This document shows, piece by piece, positions 22,501-64,000 of a stretch of 64,000 bases of DNA. The first letter of the stretch is position 1, and every line of letters starts with the position of its first letter. Origin of the DNA: Elysia chlorotica (taxonomy: Eukaryota > Mollusca > Gastropoda > Plakobranchidae); assembly GCA_003991915.1 (NCBI GenBank), contig RQTK01000002.1, positions 504,576-568,575 on the forward strand, written 5' to 3'. Position numbers and translations under genes: made by a program. The notes beneath the pieces were generated by a model. The model had not been told where the DNA came from, ran no database searches, and saw nothing but the letters and a program-made list of their open reading frames with translations.

Positions 22501-25490
22501 TGTTTGCTGTTATTTTTCTTTTTTTTTAATTAATTCACAAACTTCACCCCAATCATCTCATGTTTAACACTGCTTGATCAGGTAGTCAATTCAAGTCTGA
22601 ATGCTTTTTAATGCTGTTTAGAAGCTAACTGACTGTTCCAATAATAAAAAAAAATGACTAACACGTTTTTGTTTTCCCCCCTTTAATGCTTGTTCATTCC
22701 AATTACTAAAGCAGATGTTAGATTTAAGCTCAATGTTTACTTTCAATATTTTACCCTTGAACCATGTAATGTAGAACTTTGTATTGGCTATGAGCAAAGA
22801 ATTCCTTAAAAGCAAGTGTGTTATTTAAGCTTGTGATAGTTGGGTTTTTTTTTACAAGGATTACCTATTAATAAGTGCTCACATATGTACAATGAATGTG
22901 TAATGATGATGCATTTGTGCAGATAGTAGATGTGCTAAGATTGTTATCTGTTGACTTAATTTTTAGCAGGGTACAAGCACATATTTTTAGCTTGCTATAA
23001 AAAAAAGTGTCACAATCTTATTTCTGTTTTTTTTTTTCTTCTGTTCAATATCCTCTAAATATTTGTTTTCGTTATTACGATTTGGGATATTTAAAAAAAA
23101 AAAAAAAATTCAAGTTAAGCTCTAAGAAACGTGTCAACCTTACTTCTTTTAGTCTGATAAAAATTTCTACACCTAAATCCTGCTTTGCATAAGGTTGAGT
23201 TGATTATATAAGGAAATCAATCGTAGAGGTTTACATTCTTCATTTGTCACAAGATTGACTTTCTTCATCTATATACGTGTGTATGCTCATTTTATAATTC
23301 AGTATTTAGTTGGTGACAGAAATACTGTTTTTAATTGGTGAAAAATATTTTTTTTTATGTGGTAAGGTAATACCAAACATGGATCAATTTTATTTTTTTA
23401 TGATCTTGCTGAAAATGAAATAAGATAATTTGTGTTCGAGTCTAGCCTACAATTATACATACTTGTCAATCAATCAGTTACTAAGCTTTTGCTAACTAGA
23501 TCATTGACCATATAGCTGTAAAGTCACTGTCAAGAGACAGAAGACACTGCATGTAAATAAGTTATAATGTGTTGCGTCATGAATCTTTCATGAGCTTGCA
23601 TTCTAGTGTTACAAAAGGAAGTGACAAGCTTTCCTCACTTTATTTTGTTCGGCTACATATTTCTACTTTTTCTCCTAATTTCCTAATTTTTGTTGTTGTA
23701 ATTTTACAATCACACCTCAAAGAATTATGTGTTGTTCAATTAGGGTTCAGAATTGAAACCTTTGATGTAGCTTGTTAGTCTTAGTTTATATTTTTTTTTT
23801 CTATTTTATATTAGAATAGTTTACTTTTCACCTTCAATGTGCCATTTTTAGCAACCCTGTGACTCAAATGGGAATAGTATGATTATTGTTGAATTACTTT
23901 TATACAAATTTATTTTGTATACATGTATATGTACTTGGTTTGGAAGAGCAAGTCTTCTGCAAGTTTTTGTCATTTCCATCCAACTTTTTCTGCCTAGCCT
24001 GTCTTTGGCTCCATTAATGTAATTGTCGCTCTGCACATTTGATCCTCAAACCGTTCATTCTGCATGCAGTCACAGGCAGCTAGTGCAAGCAACCCTCACA
24101 TTCCAAACTCTTCAAATGTTGTGAAAAAATCCAACTATCCTAGGTTCTCTTTTTTTTTTTTTTTTGTAGATCATAATTATGCTTTTTTATGCGCAGATTT
24201 TTTTCTGAGAATGCAGGTTGTGTTTTTATCTATTAAAATGATATACTAAGTGTCAATTATGCTTTGTACATGTGGTTTTATTTTTGATTGTATATCTAAT
24301 TATCTGTCCAAATTTTTACAATGATTTTTAATCAACAGTATGATCATTTGGGATGGGTTTTCTTTTTTTATAAAAGGCTAAAGAAGGTAAAAATTGTAAT
24401 ATTTTTAAGCTGACGAAAATAAAATTATTGTTTCTTTTAACTCCATTTCATCGGATTGGAGTGGTCAGGTCTGATATTGCTTCTGTTGACCAAATATAAT
24501 GATGAGCGTGTTTAAAAAAAATTAACAACTAGACCGAGTGTGTAAAAATTATGCATATACATATAATTAACAAGTAAACCTTGCCTAGATAAGTGCTCAA
24601 CTCAATTCAGTGATAGTTTAGTATGGTGATTGGGGAGCTTGTTTGTTTACAAAAAAAATTTATTAATTACAGCCCATAGAGTTTATTGTCTGTATTGGCA
24701 GGCACAATATGGCTGTTACTGTGTTGACGTGCCTTTAAAACAAACTCTAACTCTGTATTGACAGGAGGTACTAAAATTGTCAGTGATCCATCATTTAGGA
24801 TTAGACACCAAGACCTAACATTTTTCTGCTCTGCAGGATGCCCACAAAGGTTTAAGGAGTAATCTGTGTGTACATTTCTGCAATGCGCTCAGTCTCATAG
24901 AGACAAAAATGACTAAACTAATCCTTATTAAATTAGACAGTCTAAAGACATAAATAAACTTCAAACAGTACGACCCTCAAAAGTGAAATTAAAAGGAAAC
25001 GGTTGGCGTCCAAATCCAACCAGTCTGGCATAGACCTTAGTTTGAATTAAATTTTCCTTATATCCATTATCTGCTACTCACACACTCAGTCACCAAGCCC
25101 AAACCCCTTTTGCCCCCGTGCTTTTCACTATTGTAATGTTGTAAAAGCATAATTTATTGTAATTATCAGCCAGTAATTTTTTTTTTCTGCAGCAAGTAAA
25201 TCTTACCTTTTGGATAACACACGCAACTAATGTCAAAGCATGTACTTAGACAATAGCATGCATCTAGACTACATGTATATATTGATTGTGCAGTAAAAAA
25301 AAAACATGTCATTCATTTCAACAACTATAGAAAATGGGATTTCACAAATGTTTCATGATTCATGAGACATCAGATCTTCAGAAACTCTGAAACGCTTCAA
25401 AATCTTTATCATGTCTTTGTGTGGTGCATCTAGTTATTTTCTAGTTTGCCCACTCATGTTCATGACCGGATTTGTGGCACTTTTACATGC
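19600..25490 (+). other. TMEM198 3-prime flank, probably including a long 3-prime UTR
   Basis: AT-rich unique DNA with no supported exon. AATAAA signals occur at 19712, 21159 and 24418, so the end of the transcript cannot be fixed. It contains an (AT)n run at 21339-21352 and several T or A homopolymers. Confidence 0.45.
19712..19717 (+). terminator. First candidate polyadenylation signal of TMEM198
   Basis: AATAAA, 113 nt after the stop codon. It is the nearest canonical signal; later ones may be used instead. Confidence 0.35.
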
Positions 25491-25500
25491 ATGTATTAGT

Positions 25501-25738
25501 AAGTCCTAGGTAGAACATCGGCTTCCGACGCAGGAGGTCCATGGTTTGAGCCCTAGCGATTTCACCCCCTACATGTTGGGTCGGTGTCAGTTTAATGTGA
25601 CTGGCTGAGTAAGGAGTCATGGTGTCCTCGCCCTGTCTCGTGGCAGCACATAAAGTTGTCAGTTGTCAGTCTTGGGGCCTGTCCACAATATAGTCTATAT
25701 GGTGCTGATGTTGGACATTAAACTAACTCAACTCTACA
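25501..25738 (+). mobile_element. tRNA-derived SINE, near full length
   Basis: The head resembles a tRNA with a B-box-like GGTTTGAGCCC, then CACCCCCTACATGTTGGGTC, GTGTCAGTTTAATGTGACTGG, the central block CGCCCTGTCTCGTGGCAGCA, and the tail GTTGGACATTAAACTAACTC. The same order, mostly reversed, recurs at 31328, 43640, 44655, 45240, 49155, 49455 and 54170. It is the best plus-oriented copy. Confidence 0.85.
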
Positions 25739-25739
25739 T

Positions 25740-27690
25740 ATTAGTATTACACGTCTGTGTGCGCTATTGCTTGATAAGTTACCTATCTAGATCTAAAATT
25801 TTAAGCAGACCTCGTGACTTCTAAGTAAAAGTTATAAAACTCCTTGGGAAATCACATCGCCTATTTTGCTGATTTACGTATTGTATGACATGGCGACTTT
25901 TGTATAAAAATCAATTGCATGACAAGGTGAATCGTGTTAGACTCCTCAACCTCATACTATAATATAAAATGTGATATCTTTTATATGTTTTATTAGCATG
26001 GGTATCCACAAGTCACCAATTTCAACCCAATTCACTCATAATCAAATGTTTCACACCAGAATACATTGTATCACCGATCAGCAATGTTAAATATTTATTA
26101 TTATGGTTTGAGGCTAAGTTATAGTTAGATAAGTAACGACCAATTAATACAAGCTTGATTTTAAATTCTAATATAAAATTGGGAAAAAAGTCTGATTCCA
26201 TTTGACAGATGCTCTGATGAGAATTCTTCAAAGGAGACATGTAGAATAATAGTTCTGCATGAAAACTGTTTTTTTTTTTTTCGGTTTACTCTCAAAAAGC
26301 AATACCAATCAAGTGATACTATGTCTGCGGTGATTTTTAATTTTGTCGTGATTCAGTGTCCTTTTGTTTATTGTTAATTTAATAGTATTTTCAAAGTTGT
26401 TCTTATTACAGTGTGGCATCTGAAAAACAATTTTTACCCTGGAATTTTTCTTAAAAGAGCATTCAATCTCTTTTAATCAAATTTTTGTACCTCCATAGTG
26501 ACAAATTTCAGAAACTTTTTAACTCTTTGTGACTATAGAAAGGATTTAAAATAGTAACTCTTGGGAAATATCATTCATGCAATTGCAATTATTATTATTA
26601 TTATTTTTAATTCAATTTTGTCTTAGTTGTGTGCTACATTTGCAAGATTAGCTTGTGTAGTAGTTTCAGTTCATGTAAGCAAATTTAAAAGACCCAATAT
26701 TTTTTTTTTAATGTGCTGGTTGAAGGAAACTGCATCCTCAGCTGTGTATATCATGCCCAAATAAAAAAAAATGCCAAAATCTGTTTGTTCTGTTCTGCGA
26801 GACCCAACCTACACATGAATTCATGTGGTATCTGATAATTATCTTAGTTTTCGTTGGTTTGCTGGTTTGTGTGTGTATGTTTTTTTGGTTGGGGTTAAGT
26901 TTGTGTATGTTCACTTTGTCCAAATTGCTAGAGTGTAACAATTACTATGTCCAAAACTTTGCATCAGAACTCCTGTTTATGGATGAACGACAAATAGACT
27001 ACGGCAGATTTTTATGTTCGGAAATGCATGCAATCTGCAAATACAATAGACCATATAAATATATGCAAAAAATTAATGGAGGTTGAAGATAAAGTCAAAC
27101 AAAATTTGATTGAAGTATAAAAATAGTGAGTTTTAATCAACATAATGATATTAAGGACTCACAACTAATTTGGATTTTTAAAAAGATAAAGACATCAAGA
27201 AAGTAATAAAAAGAAAATTTATGAATATATACCCTATAAATTGAAGTCCTACAAAAAAAGTAAAAATCAGTTTCAGAATATGCCATGCTATCAATATTCC
27301 AATACATACAAATCAGTTTTGAAAGTAACAACTATCTCATGCCCTGAATTATTTCTTTTCAGAGAGCACATTTAAAATAAAAATTAATATATGATTATAT
27401 CAGATCCAAAATGCAAGTGTCAGAAATTTTATGTTTAAAATTTCAGAAATATGTTATATAATATCTGCGTTTAAAAACCATAACATGAGTGAAAACGATT
27501 TGTTTTGGTCTAGCCTTTAAAAAGGGTACCTAGAATAGAAATTAGAAACATTCTGAGTTTTATTTATCCATAGACTTAAATTCCAATTTACAAAAAGAAT
27601 TGAAAAAATTTTAAAACCATTTAAATTAAAAACATAAAAGACATCCTAACCAAAAAACATAAAAACAACCACACGACCGCTACTGGGAAG
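25740..27690. other. Non-coding stretch between the convergent genes
   Basis: AT-rich unique DNA. I see no exon with splice signals and no recognisable repeat. Confidence 0.5.
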
Positions 27691-27699
27691 GTCAATGAA

Positions 27700-28400
27700 G
27701 GGAGATACCGAGAATATTACTTAAAAAAGCAGAAGTGTTCAACAACTGTTGTTTTTTTTAACCTGTCCAAAAAAGATAGCCAGCAACTGACAGATGAAGG
27801 AAAAAATGAATAAGCTTCATGATAAAGAAAAGCACCCAAAACAAACCTTGCAGTTTTTAAGGAAGACTTTACTTCAAATGAACTTAATAAAGCTAAAAAA
27901 AATTGCAAATCCTCAGGTCCAGATAAAGCCCATAAAGAAATGTTGAGGTTACTTGGACAGCAAGAAAAAAAATATACCTCTCAAACTTATCAGCCAGGCA
28001 TGAAAAAAAAGGGTGATACCTAAACCGTTGGAAAACACCGTTGAAATGACAATTCTCTAAAATGGAAAATAAAATTTCCAAAGCTATTGACCCAAAATAT
28101 CTTGCATTGGGAAACTAGTAAAGAGGGTGGTGAATCAACAGAAGAGCAACTTTTTAGACTCACAACAAGTTCTAAGTGGTTCCAAAAAAGAAACTCTACA
28201 TAGCAGTTTTTGTAGATCTCCAACAAGCTTATGATAAGGTGTGAAGAAGAGAAACACTGCTCAAAATAATTAACACTGGTATAAAAGAATTACTGTTGAA
28301 ATCAGTCAAATCTTTCAAGTATACAACAGCAAAATTGTGGTCATTACAATTTGTAGTCAATTCTCACCCTTGCAACTAAAACTTCAAAGTAAAAATGTAA
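27700..28400 (+). mobile_element. Decayed LINE reverse transcriptase fragment
   Basis: Pieces of a non-LTR reverse transcriptase can be read in shifting frames: NCKSSGPDKAHKEMLRLLG near 27899-27955, KLVKRVVNQQKSNFLDSQQ near 28117-28160, and VFVDLQQAYDKV near 28209-28245 with the first catalytic Asp. A LLKIINTGIKELLLKSVKSF block follows. Several frameshifts and stops separate the blocks. The clade cannot be fixed; the motif style fits RTE, CR1 or Jockey-like LINEs and differs from the Tx1-like copies at the left edge. Confidence 0.72.
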
Positions 28401-29833
28401 ATATTTAATAGATTAAACATACTCGACCATTTTTGCAGGAACAAAGTTCAGATAACATAGAAAGTGACAAATATTGTTTATTAAAATCTCATTTTTCTAC
28501 CAAGGCATAATTCCCTAAACCTTGAAGTGGGGAATGCTAGATTTTATGCATTATTGGGCAGTAAATGTGGTTATTAGGATTTATAAAATTTAAAGATGGC
28601 AATCATGTAAAATATTACAGTATACTTTTAGCTCATTCATATAGAGCGGAAATATACTGCTGTTTGAATCATATTTTAAAAACAAATTTTTAGGTTTATT
28701 AATAAATGCTTTATAACATTATGAAGAACCTTCTGGCAATGTTAGTACTATACAATAAGAACACAAGAGATATACGCCAACAAATTTATATTCTAATAGA
28801 CACAACCTTTTTCCCTTTCACATTTCGTAGGCAACTAAATCTACTCTAACCAGTCGCACTCAGAACATACTTTCCATAAGAAGTTGTTTCACAAAAGTTC
28901 ACATATTTAATAAAATTAGGAAAGCATTATAAAACAGTTGATTAGGCTTGATAGTTTCTCCATTGGACTGTACATGAACAACGTACCAGTTTGTAAACAT
29001 TACAAGCATCAAATCGTTCACTCCACCAGGAAAATATACCATTCAGCCTTATTGTTTTTGCACTTACAATTTTTTTATACAAGATGGACACCAGAATAGA
29101 ATAAAAGTTTAAAATACATGTACAATAACATTAAAAAACATTTTTCTCTCTATTAACCATGCATGCTCATAACTAGGATCGGCTGTAATTAGATTGCGTA
29201 TGGGCCCATTTGTAGCGCATCTCACAATTCACTGTGCCATGCGCCATCTTGAAAAAAACATCATTCCAATAGGCAGTTTTCACTACAAGACATGAAAGTC
29301 TCATACAATGAATATTCCCAGTGCTGGGTGAGGTTCATTTTTTTTTTTTCATATTGCAGTTTTTAGTAATCTCCTTTTCAAGTAGAGTTGTTGTAGTTCA
29401 AACGTTTGGGCATAACAAATAAAAAACAAAAATGAAATGACATTATGACAAAAATTACAGCTACAAAAAAAATGAAGTATCTTATCTATTTGAAAGGATT
29501 CTGTTCCTAGCATGTCTATTCTGATGAAAGCAAAAGAAATTTAACAAACAACATAGTGTCCCAGTATGACATAATATCAATTTCAGCGAATTGGAAAGTA
29601 AAATTCTAATGTGACGCACACACACAAAGACTATGTCCCATTTATTCGAGTTTCTTGAATATTGACAAATTTATTCCCGGTACTAATATCATTCAATGCT
29701 CCGATAAAAAAAAATATACATATGCGAGGATTTTTCTTTTTCAAATGGGTTTTTTTTTTTTCACTTAATCACCAAATTTATCTAAATTCACTTAGTTTGA
29801 AATAATAATAAAAAAAATTGTAGAAGTTTTCTT

Positions 29834-29839
29834 TTTATT
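29834..29839 (-). terminator. Candidate polyadenylation signal of the immunoglobulin gene
   Basis: AATAAA on the minus strand, about 505 nt after the stop codon. Another lies at 29646-29641. Confidence 0.3.
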
Positions 29840-30065
29840 GTTTTTGTCCCCGTGGTCAAAGTTAAAAATGATAAGTTAAACAGTTGGTTATTTTTTTTTG
29901 AAAGATCGCAAGGTATAAACCAAGCATGCAGTATTTAGTGATAGTGACCAATCATTGAAGTATTTTATGATATATCTGACAAAAGAGAAAACTGTTTCAA
30001 ACCTAGTATCTCTCTAACTCACTCTATATCTGTCTTCTTGTCTCTCTAACTCACTCTATATCTGT

Positions 30066-30172
<107 letters not shown>

Positions 30173-30343
30173 CTCTGTCTCTCTCTCTCTTGGTCTACCT
30201 CTGTCTCTCTCCCTCCCTCTCTCATTTTCTCTCCTTCTCTCCGCCTCTCTATCCTTCCACACACACACACACTCAATTGTTTCGGAGTATAATCTGACTG
30301 GCATATGCTAAACTAATGTATTAGAGAAGATCTAGTCATCCCA

Positions 30344-59753
<29,410 letters not shown>

Positions 59754-59869
59754 TTCTGAAATTTTGATGAAGGAATTATAAAAATCCTTGAAGTGTGGTC
59801 ACAAAAGGATGAATCACTGACAAACTAGCTGGGGTCTGTTTTTTGCGATAAACAAGCTAGGCCTATTCA

Positions 59870-60130
59870 AAATGTGAAACGCACTCGTCCGTCCCGCCTC
59901 GGCACAACTACGAACTACAAAGTACAAAGCTGTAACCGGCGTGCCGTGCCGTTTTTCTCCTGTCGCCGCGTCGCGCACACCTTACCGGCATGTGACGTCA
60001 GCGCGTGGACTTGCGGGCTTGCCTCGGACCCGGTTCCCCGCTCTGTTCGCTGGTTGGCTAGCAGCGTCTCTCCTACCTGTTGGCTTCAGGGGACGAACCG
60101 ACGGCGCGCAATTTGGCCTAGATTGAGACC
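59870..60130 (-). promoter_or_regulatory. CpG-rich probable promoter of the immunoglobulin gene
   Basis: A sharp local rise in GC and CpG (for example TCGCCGCGTCGCGCACACC) lies 120-380 bp upstream of the signal-peptide exon on the minus strand, in otherwise AT-rich DNA. This placement fits a promoter or first exon. The 170-codon plus-strand frame across it looks like a by-product of its composition. Confidence 0.55.
59993..60000. promoter_or_regulatory. CRE-like palindrome TGACGTCA
   Basis: A perfect 8-base cAMP-response element, about 240 bp upstream of the immunoglobulin start codon, inside the CpG-rich block. CREB/ATF binding is inferred from the sequence only. Confidence 0.55.
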
Positions 60131-61590
60131 CGCTCTATGTAGTGTCTCTACAGTGAGGTGTGTGTATGGCTGTATGGCTGTATGCACTGGGAGTGGGGGC
60201 GGTGTTTTTTTTTTCCTTACTTTTTCGTCAAGGGTGACGGTCGTTCAAATTGGGGGGAAATATGAGTCCCAGCGTAAATACCGAAATGGTGACTCCAACG
60301 TATTTTTAAGCCTCAAGGCTCAGGGCACTGTCAAGGGGATTGGCCAAAAGCCCGAAACATTCAAACGTTCATGGATGTGTAGCTAGCTGGCTAGCTAGGC
60401 TATTATGGTAACAGTAAAACCGAGTCCTGAGTGTAGTGAGACTGAGAAATGACATCGATTGTATCTGCTCTTTCTCCTGTGTTGTGGCTATGCTGCTCTC
60501 TCTCTCTCTCTCCGGATCAGTTTTGATCGTTATCTCTCTATCTGTCAGTCTCAGTGGCGGCTGCTTGCTGGCATTTTTTACAGTCCTGTCAACAAAGACA
60601 ATGAGAGGAAATATAATTAAAACTGAAATCCAAATTAGAAAGAAATATGATTGTGTGTATTCACATTGAAATGCATTCAACTGTACAGACATACATGTAC
60701 ATACATGAATAAAAAAGTTAATATTTAAACATGCGTCAACATTGACATGAGTTTTAAATTTTTTGTTACTATCATTATTTTTCGGTTAATGGTTATTTCC
60801 ATCTTTTTGTGTGTGTGTGTGTGTAGTTTTGTAGGCGATATTAACACCTATAAAGTTGACAGATATTGTTCATCTGACTGAGATTTTTTTCACAAAGCCA
60901 CACTTTTAGTAGACAAACAATATTATGAAAACTGAATGAATGTATTAACGTTCATTTGTCATAACAACTTTAATGCACTTATAGAACTGTGCCTTGTTTA
61001 TAAACAATGCTATTGTATTGCATTGTATTTTAGCAACACTAGTAATGTATATTGTATTGTACTTTGAACAAATCTGTTGAAGTGGATTGTGTTTGTAACA
61101 ATACTTTTTAATGCATTGTCTATCTTACATGCACTATAATAGCAGTGCATTGCTTATCGTAACAACTCTAGTCTAGTGCATTACATGTGTCTATTGAATA
61201 ACACCAGAATTGCGATATTTTTTTTCAACTGATCACCACCACTGTCACACAGTCAGTCATAATAAAAAAAAAATAAGATGAGCCTTGAGCCTCTTTTTGC
61301 GACAGATGGTCTGAGTGAAAGGAAAAAAAAACGCTTGCGTCGATTCTGGGCTGAGGCTTGCAAGGGTAAAGCCGCAATGATTATGGTGCAAATTTGCGCT
61401 AGTTTCCTGCTGCATGGGCCCCAACTATGAGATTTATGTTTCTGATCCGGACGCGGGCCATTTGGTCAAGTGTCCAGCCAGCGACACAGACAATTACAGA
61501 TCCGTTTTATTCTGTGGTCAGCGGTCTTTACTTGCCGAGCCGACTAGATCAGTGACCGGGGGAGGAAGGTCCAGTCAGCGGAACGGGGGA
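60130..61590. other. Non-coding stretch right of the promoter
   Basis: AT-rich DNA with a short (GT)n at 60808-60824 and poly-T runs. From 60935 to 61190 a loosely repetitive TATTGTATTGCATT-like phrase recurs. No exon is supported. Confidence 0.45.
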
Positions 61591-61591
61591 G

Positions 61592-61990
61592 TTATGAAGG
61601 TTTCGTTCTTTTTTCTCAGAGACGCATGATCAACCTTCATGGCGGTTAAATGACTGCGAAGCCTTGGTTATTACTTTGTATTATATGCCTGCAATTGTAT
61701 TATCTGATGAGGTGTATTGCGGAACAAGTTTTTATGAAGGTTTGGATTTTCTCCACTGGACGCATGATCAACCTTGATGGCGGCGAAAGACTGCGAAATC
61801 TTGACTATTGTCATAATGTTCAATGTACATGTACTTGCAATTGCGTTATCTGATGAGGGCCAGTCCGGAAAAAGGGTTTTATGAGGGCCCTATTTTTCCC
61901 TTAGAGACGTATGATCAACCTTGATAGTGGTCTTAAGAATGCGAAACTTTGGCCATTACATTGAAAAGTATACCTGCATAATGTTATGCT
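61592..61990 (+). repeat. Three-copy tandem repeat (~143 bp)
   Basis: ATGAAGGTTT...GACGCATGATCAACCTT(C/G)AT and GACTGCGAA recur from 61593, 61734 and about 61880. Each copy ends near a GTATTATCTGATGAGG-like phrase. The copies are about 70-80 per cent alike by eye. Confidence 0.82.
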
Positions 61991-62714
61991 TATCTCAAGA
62001 GGAGTCATAATATTCTCAATGTGTGTCGTGATGTCGGTTTTATAGTACTAATTGTTGCCATAGACTAAATAGCATTGTTTTCTCCTTACCAACGCCAACA
62101 ATTATACAGGGAAATGCACATCTATCTGTGGCGGTACATGATAATTGTTTCGGCATCCCTATTGACCTGAACAGAGAAACGTATCATGGCCAACCATTGG
62201 GTATTTCATTTTTAGGGAAAACCTGATGAGTTTTTTTTCCGTACAGTCTTTTGGTGAGGACACGAAAAGAAACATAATTTATTATCACTACAATGTTATG
62301 TTATGTTTTAAATGTAGACAGCAAACTTCCAAACAGTAGCATTTCAATTCACTTAGACATATTAAATTTAAAAAGTGAAGCTGAGGCAGGTTTCTTTGTT
62401 AGTCGGCAATTTATTAACACTAACGGTTTTATTTTATCAATAGTGATATTGAAAGGCAATCACTGGAATGTTGTGAGTGTACACTAAGCTTAACGCGTAT
62501 TAGATGATCCCAATACATGTAAAAAAATGTTTTTTCAATGACTTTAGGTGCCCATCATTGATACCGTTCATCAACATCAACGCCATAGTTCGTAGTATGC
62601 TCATGTTTCTGGATTTCTATTCAAAAATCAACCTTTACCAAGAAAGGGTGTAAAAAGATGGTGTTGTCGCGTTTCTCCAATCTCTCAATTGTCACCTCGA
62701 TAACTGACATGCAG

Positions 62715-62746
<32 letters not shown>

Positions 62747-63240
62747 GAGAGAAGCATTATGATAGCCTGACATTAATTGGTTGATTCAAGTTAAGTTCAT
62801 TATTGTTCACAAACTACAATGTGTTCAAAAAGGCAAAAACGCCTTGGTTCAAATACATTCTGTATTTCCATTTGGTAACCTCGTAACAAAAAGTTCTAAC
62901 AAGCCTTCAATGAATGATTGACAGGCTGCACAACCACAACGGGTGTTATACTGTGTAGAGTTTTTACATTGCATTTTAGGCTCTACAAAGCGATAGGTTG
63001 TGTGTTGCGTGCGCGCTTCATAAACTATATGGCTTTACCTTCAGGTAATATACATTGAGACTTTATTCTAGATGTAAAAGACGCTGCACTTGTGTATATA
63101 ATTATTATCACGCCGCCTTCATCTCTAGACCAAGATCTATCTATATATTTAGATCTATGTTTATCTAGGCTACTTGAACTTGAAGTGTTGCTCAAATTCA
63201 ATTTTCCGGCTCTTTGGTGCAGATTTAGGGCTGAGTCTAT
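61990..63240. other. Non-coding stretch
   Basis: AT-rich DNA with an (AT)n run at 62728-62745. No exon or known repeat was recognised. Confidence 0.45.
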
Positions 63241-63243
63241 GGA

Positions 63244-63352
63244 TCGTAACTCGTAAGTACAACGTTGTGGTACGCTTACGACTCTAGAGATATAGAAATA
63301 TAATAGCTTACGAACAGTCGTAAGATACCGCGACGTTGTACTTTGTAACTTA
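63244..63352. mobile_element. Short hairpin element (GTCGTAAG family), copy 5
   Basis: Left arm CTCGTAAGTACAACGTTGTG continuing GTACGCTTACGAC. Right arm on the opposite strand AAAGTACAACGTCGCGGTAT continuing CTTACGACTG. About 109 bp, with a clear stem and an AT-rich loop. Confidence 0.7.
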
Positions 63353-63419
63353 CTGTCCTAGATCTCGGTCTAGGTAAAAAAAAAATTTAAAAAAAAAAAA
63401 CACCAAACGTGAAGGACTA

Positions 63420-63949
63420 CCATAAACGTAAGGTGAGGGATTGAGAAAAGACGCCGACGGGAAAGACTGGGACAGGATCGTGCGTGAGAATCAGGAGTCG
63501 ACCAGAGCAAAAAGGAGACACCTAGGATGGGAGCACAGCATAGGGAGACTCTATAACCTGTGCCTAGGACGTTTTTCATACTGTCTTTGGCATAGGAGAG
63601 GGGTGTGGAGGGAAGGCGAGGGGAGGAGGAGGAGGCAGATGGGGACAAAGCGGATTAGAAAGAGCTCCGGTCTGCAAAGCCGTATGAGATGATTATAGGA
63701 AATCAAAACGAGAAGAATAGCAGAGACTTAGAGGGTTGGGGAAGACATGCGAGAAGAGAATAACAAAGAGAATAGAGACTGCTGTACGTGTATTAAATGT
63801 GAAAAAGAAGTTGAGAAAAGGCCACAATAAAAACCACACACAAAAAAAACAACAACAAAAACTTGGTAAAAGTATGAACAGGATTGGAGTGACAGGGTGT
63901 AAATATATATTGGATAAAGTTGAAAAGAAATAGTGTGAAAAAGAGAGAC

Positions 63950-63950
<1 letters not shown>
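63420..63950. other. Purine-rich stretch without a recognised gene
   Basis: Strand-biased purine-rich sequence with overlapping short frames and no homology that I recognise. It runs into the GA microsatellite at the window edge. Confidence 0.4.

Positions 63951-63954
<4 letters not shown>

Positions 63955-64000
<46 letters not shown>
63955..64000. repeat. (GA)n microsatellite at window edge
   Basis: A GA run continuing to the last base of the window. Confidence 0.95.

Noticed and set aside
25501..25600. Possible functional tRNA gene
   Set aside because: The tRNA-like head cannot form a full cloverleaf by eye and is joined to the SINE body found at many other places.
59874..60386. 170-codon plus-strand frame
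   Set aside because: It lies over a CpG-rich promoter-like region where stops are rare. Codon pattern and homology give no support, and the minus-strand gene explains the region better.
61592..61990. Possible CRISPR-like spaced repeat
   Set aside because: The copies are contiguous and diverged, in a eukaryotic genome, so this is an ordinary tandem repeat.
63441..63692. 83-codon Arg-rich frame
   Set aside because: Composition follows the purine-rich DNA, and there is no recognisable motif.

Overview
This window is eukaryotic DNA, most likely from a lophotrochozoan and probably a heterobranch gastropod mollusc. The reasons are AT-rich DNA with very long microsatellites, spliced genes with GT-AG introns, many tRNA-headed SINE copies, Tx1-like and I-clade LINE debris, and TCTAGA-rich intergenic DNA. 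The taxon is an inference, because no ribosomal or mitochondrial marker is present. One 25-base N gap (51055-51079) shows this is a draft assembly.

Two complete protein-coding genes can be rebuilt exon by exon. They are convergent. (1) TMEM198, plus strand, 16778-19599: four coding exons with compatible phases and canonical splice sites, giving a 357-residue seven-pass membrane protein of the TMEM198/DUF4203 family. (2) A three-domain immunoglobulin-superfamily protein, minus strand, 59753-30344: eight coding exons totalling 1212 nt (403 residues), with an N-terminal signal peptide and a C-terminal hydrophobic tail typical of GPI anchoring. Its first intron is about 21.7 kb and holds most of the repeats in the right half of the window. 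Its CpG-rich upstream region (59870-60130) carries a perfect palindromic cAMP-response-element-like octamer. I do not recognise the exact family of this protein.

Layout. 1-6450: five tandem units of about 780 bp, four of them with a 183-186 bp exon-like block between splice-like AG and GT; units 3 and 4 are broken by a shared Tx1-like LINE insertion, and unit 4 also holds an I-clade LINE piece with an RNase H domain. 6480-12800: non-coding, with a long CTAT microsatellite, a SINE-tail-derived tandem array and one GC-rich unidentified exon on the minus strand (10514-10296). 12831-16683: two pairs of direct duplications just upstream of TMEM198. 16663-19599: TMEM198. 19600-30343: 3-prime flanks of the convergent genes, with a SINE and a decayed LINE reverse transcriptase. 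30344-59753: the immunoglobulin gene, whose intron 1 contains SINEs, microsatellites, hairpin elements and an intricate inverted and direct duplication at 50.8-54.0 kb. 59870-64000: promoter-like CpG-rich DNA, two hairpin elements, a three-copy tandem repeat and AT-rich DNA.

The most notable signals are the GPI-anchored immunoglobulin gene with an unusual cysteine pattern, a family of short hairpin elements with inverted arms related to GTCGTAAGTACAACG in at least five places, the repeated exon-like units at the left edge, and the duplicated block with a clean 472 bp internal inversion.
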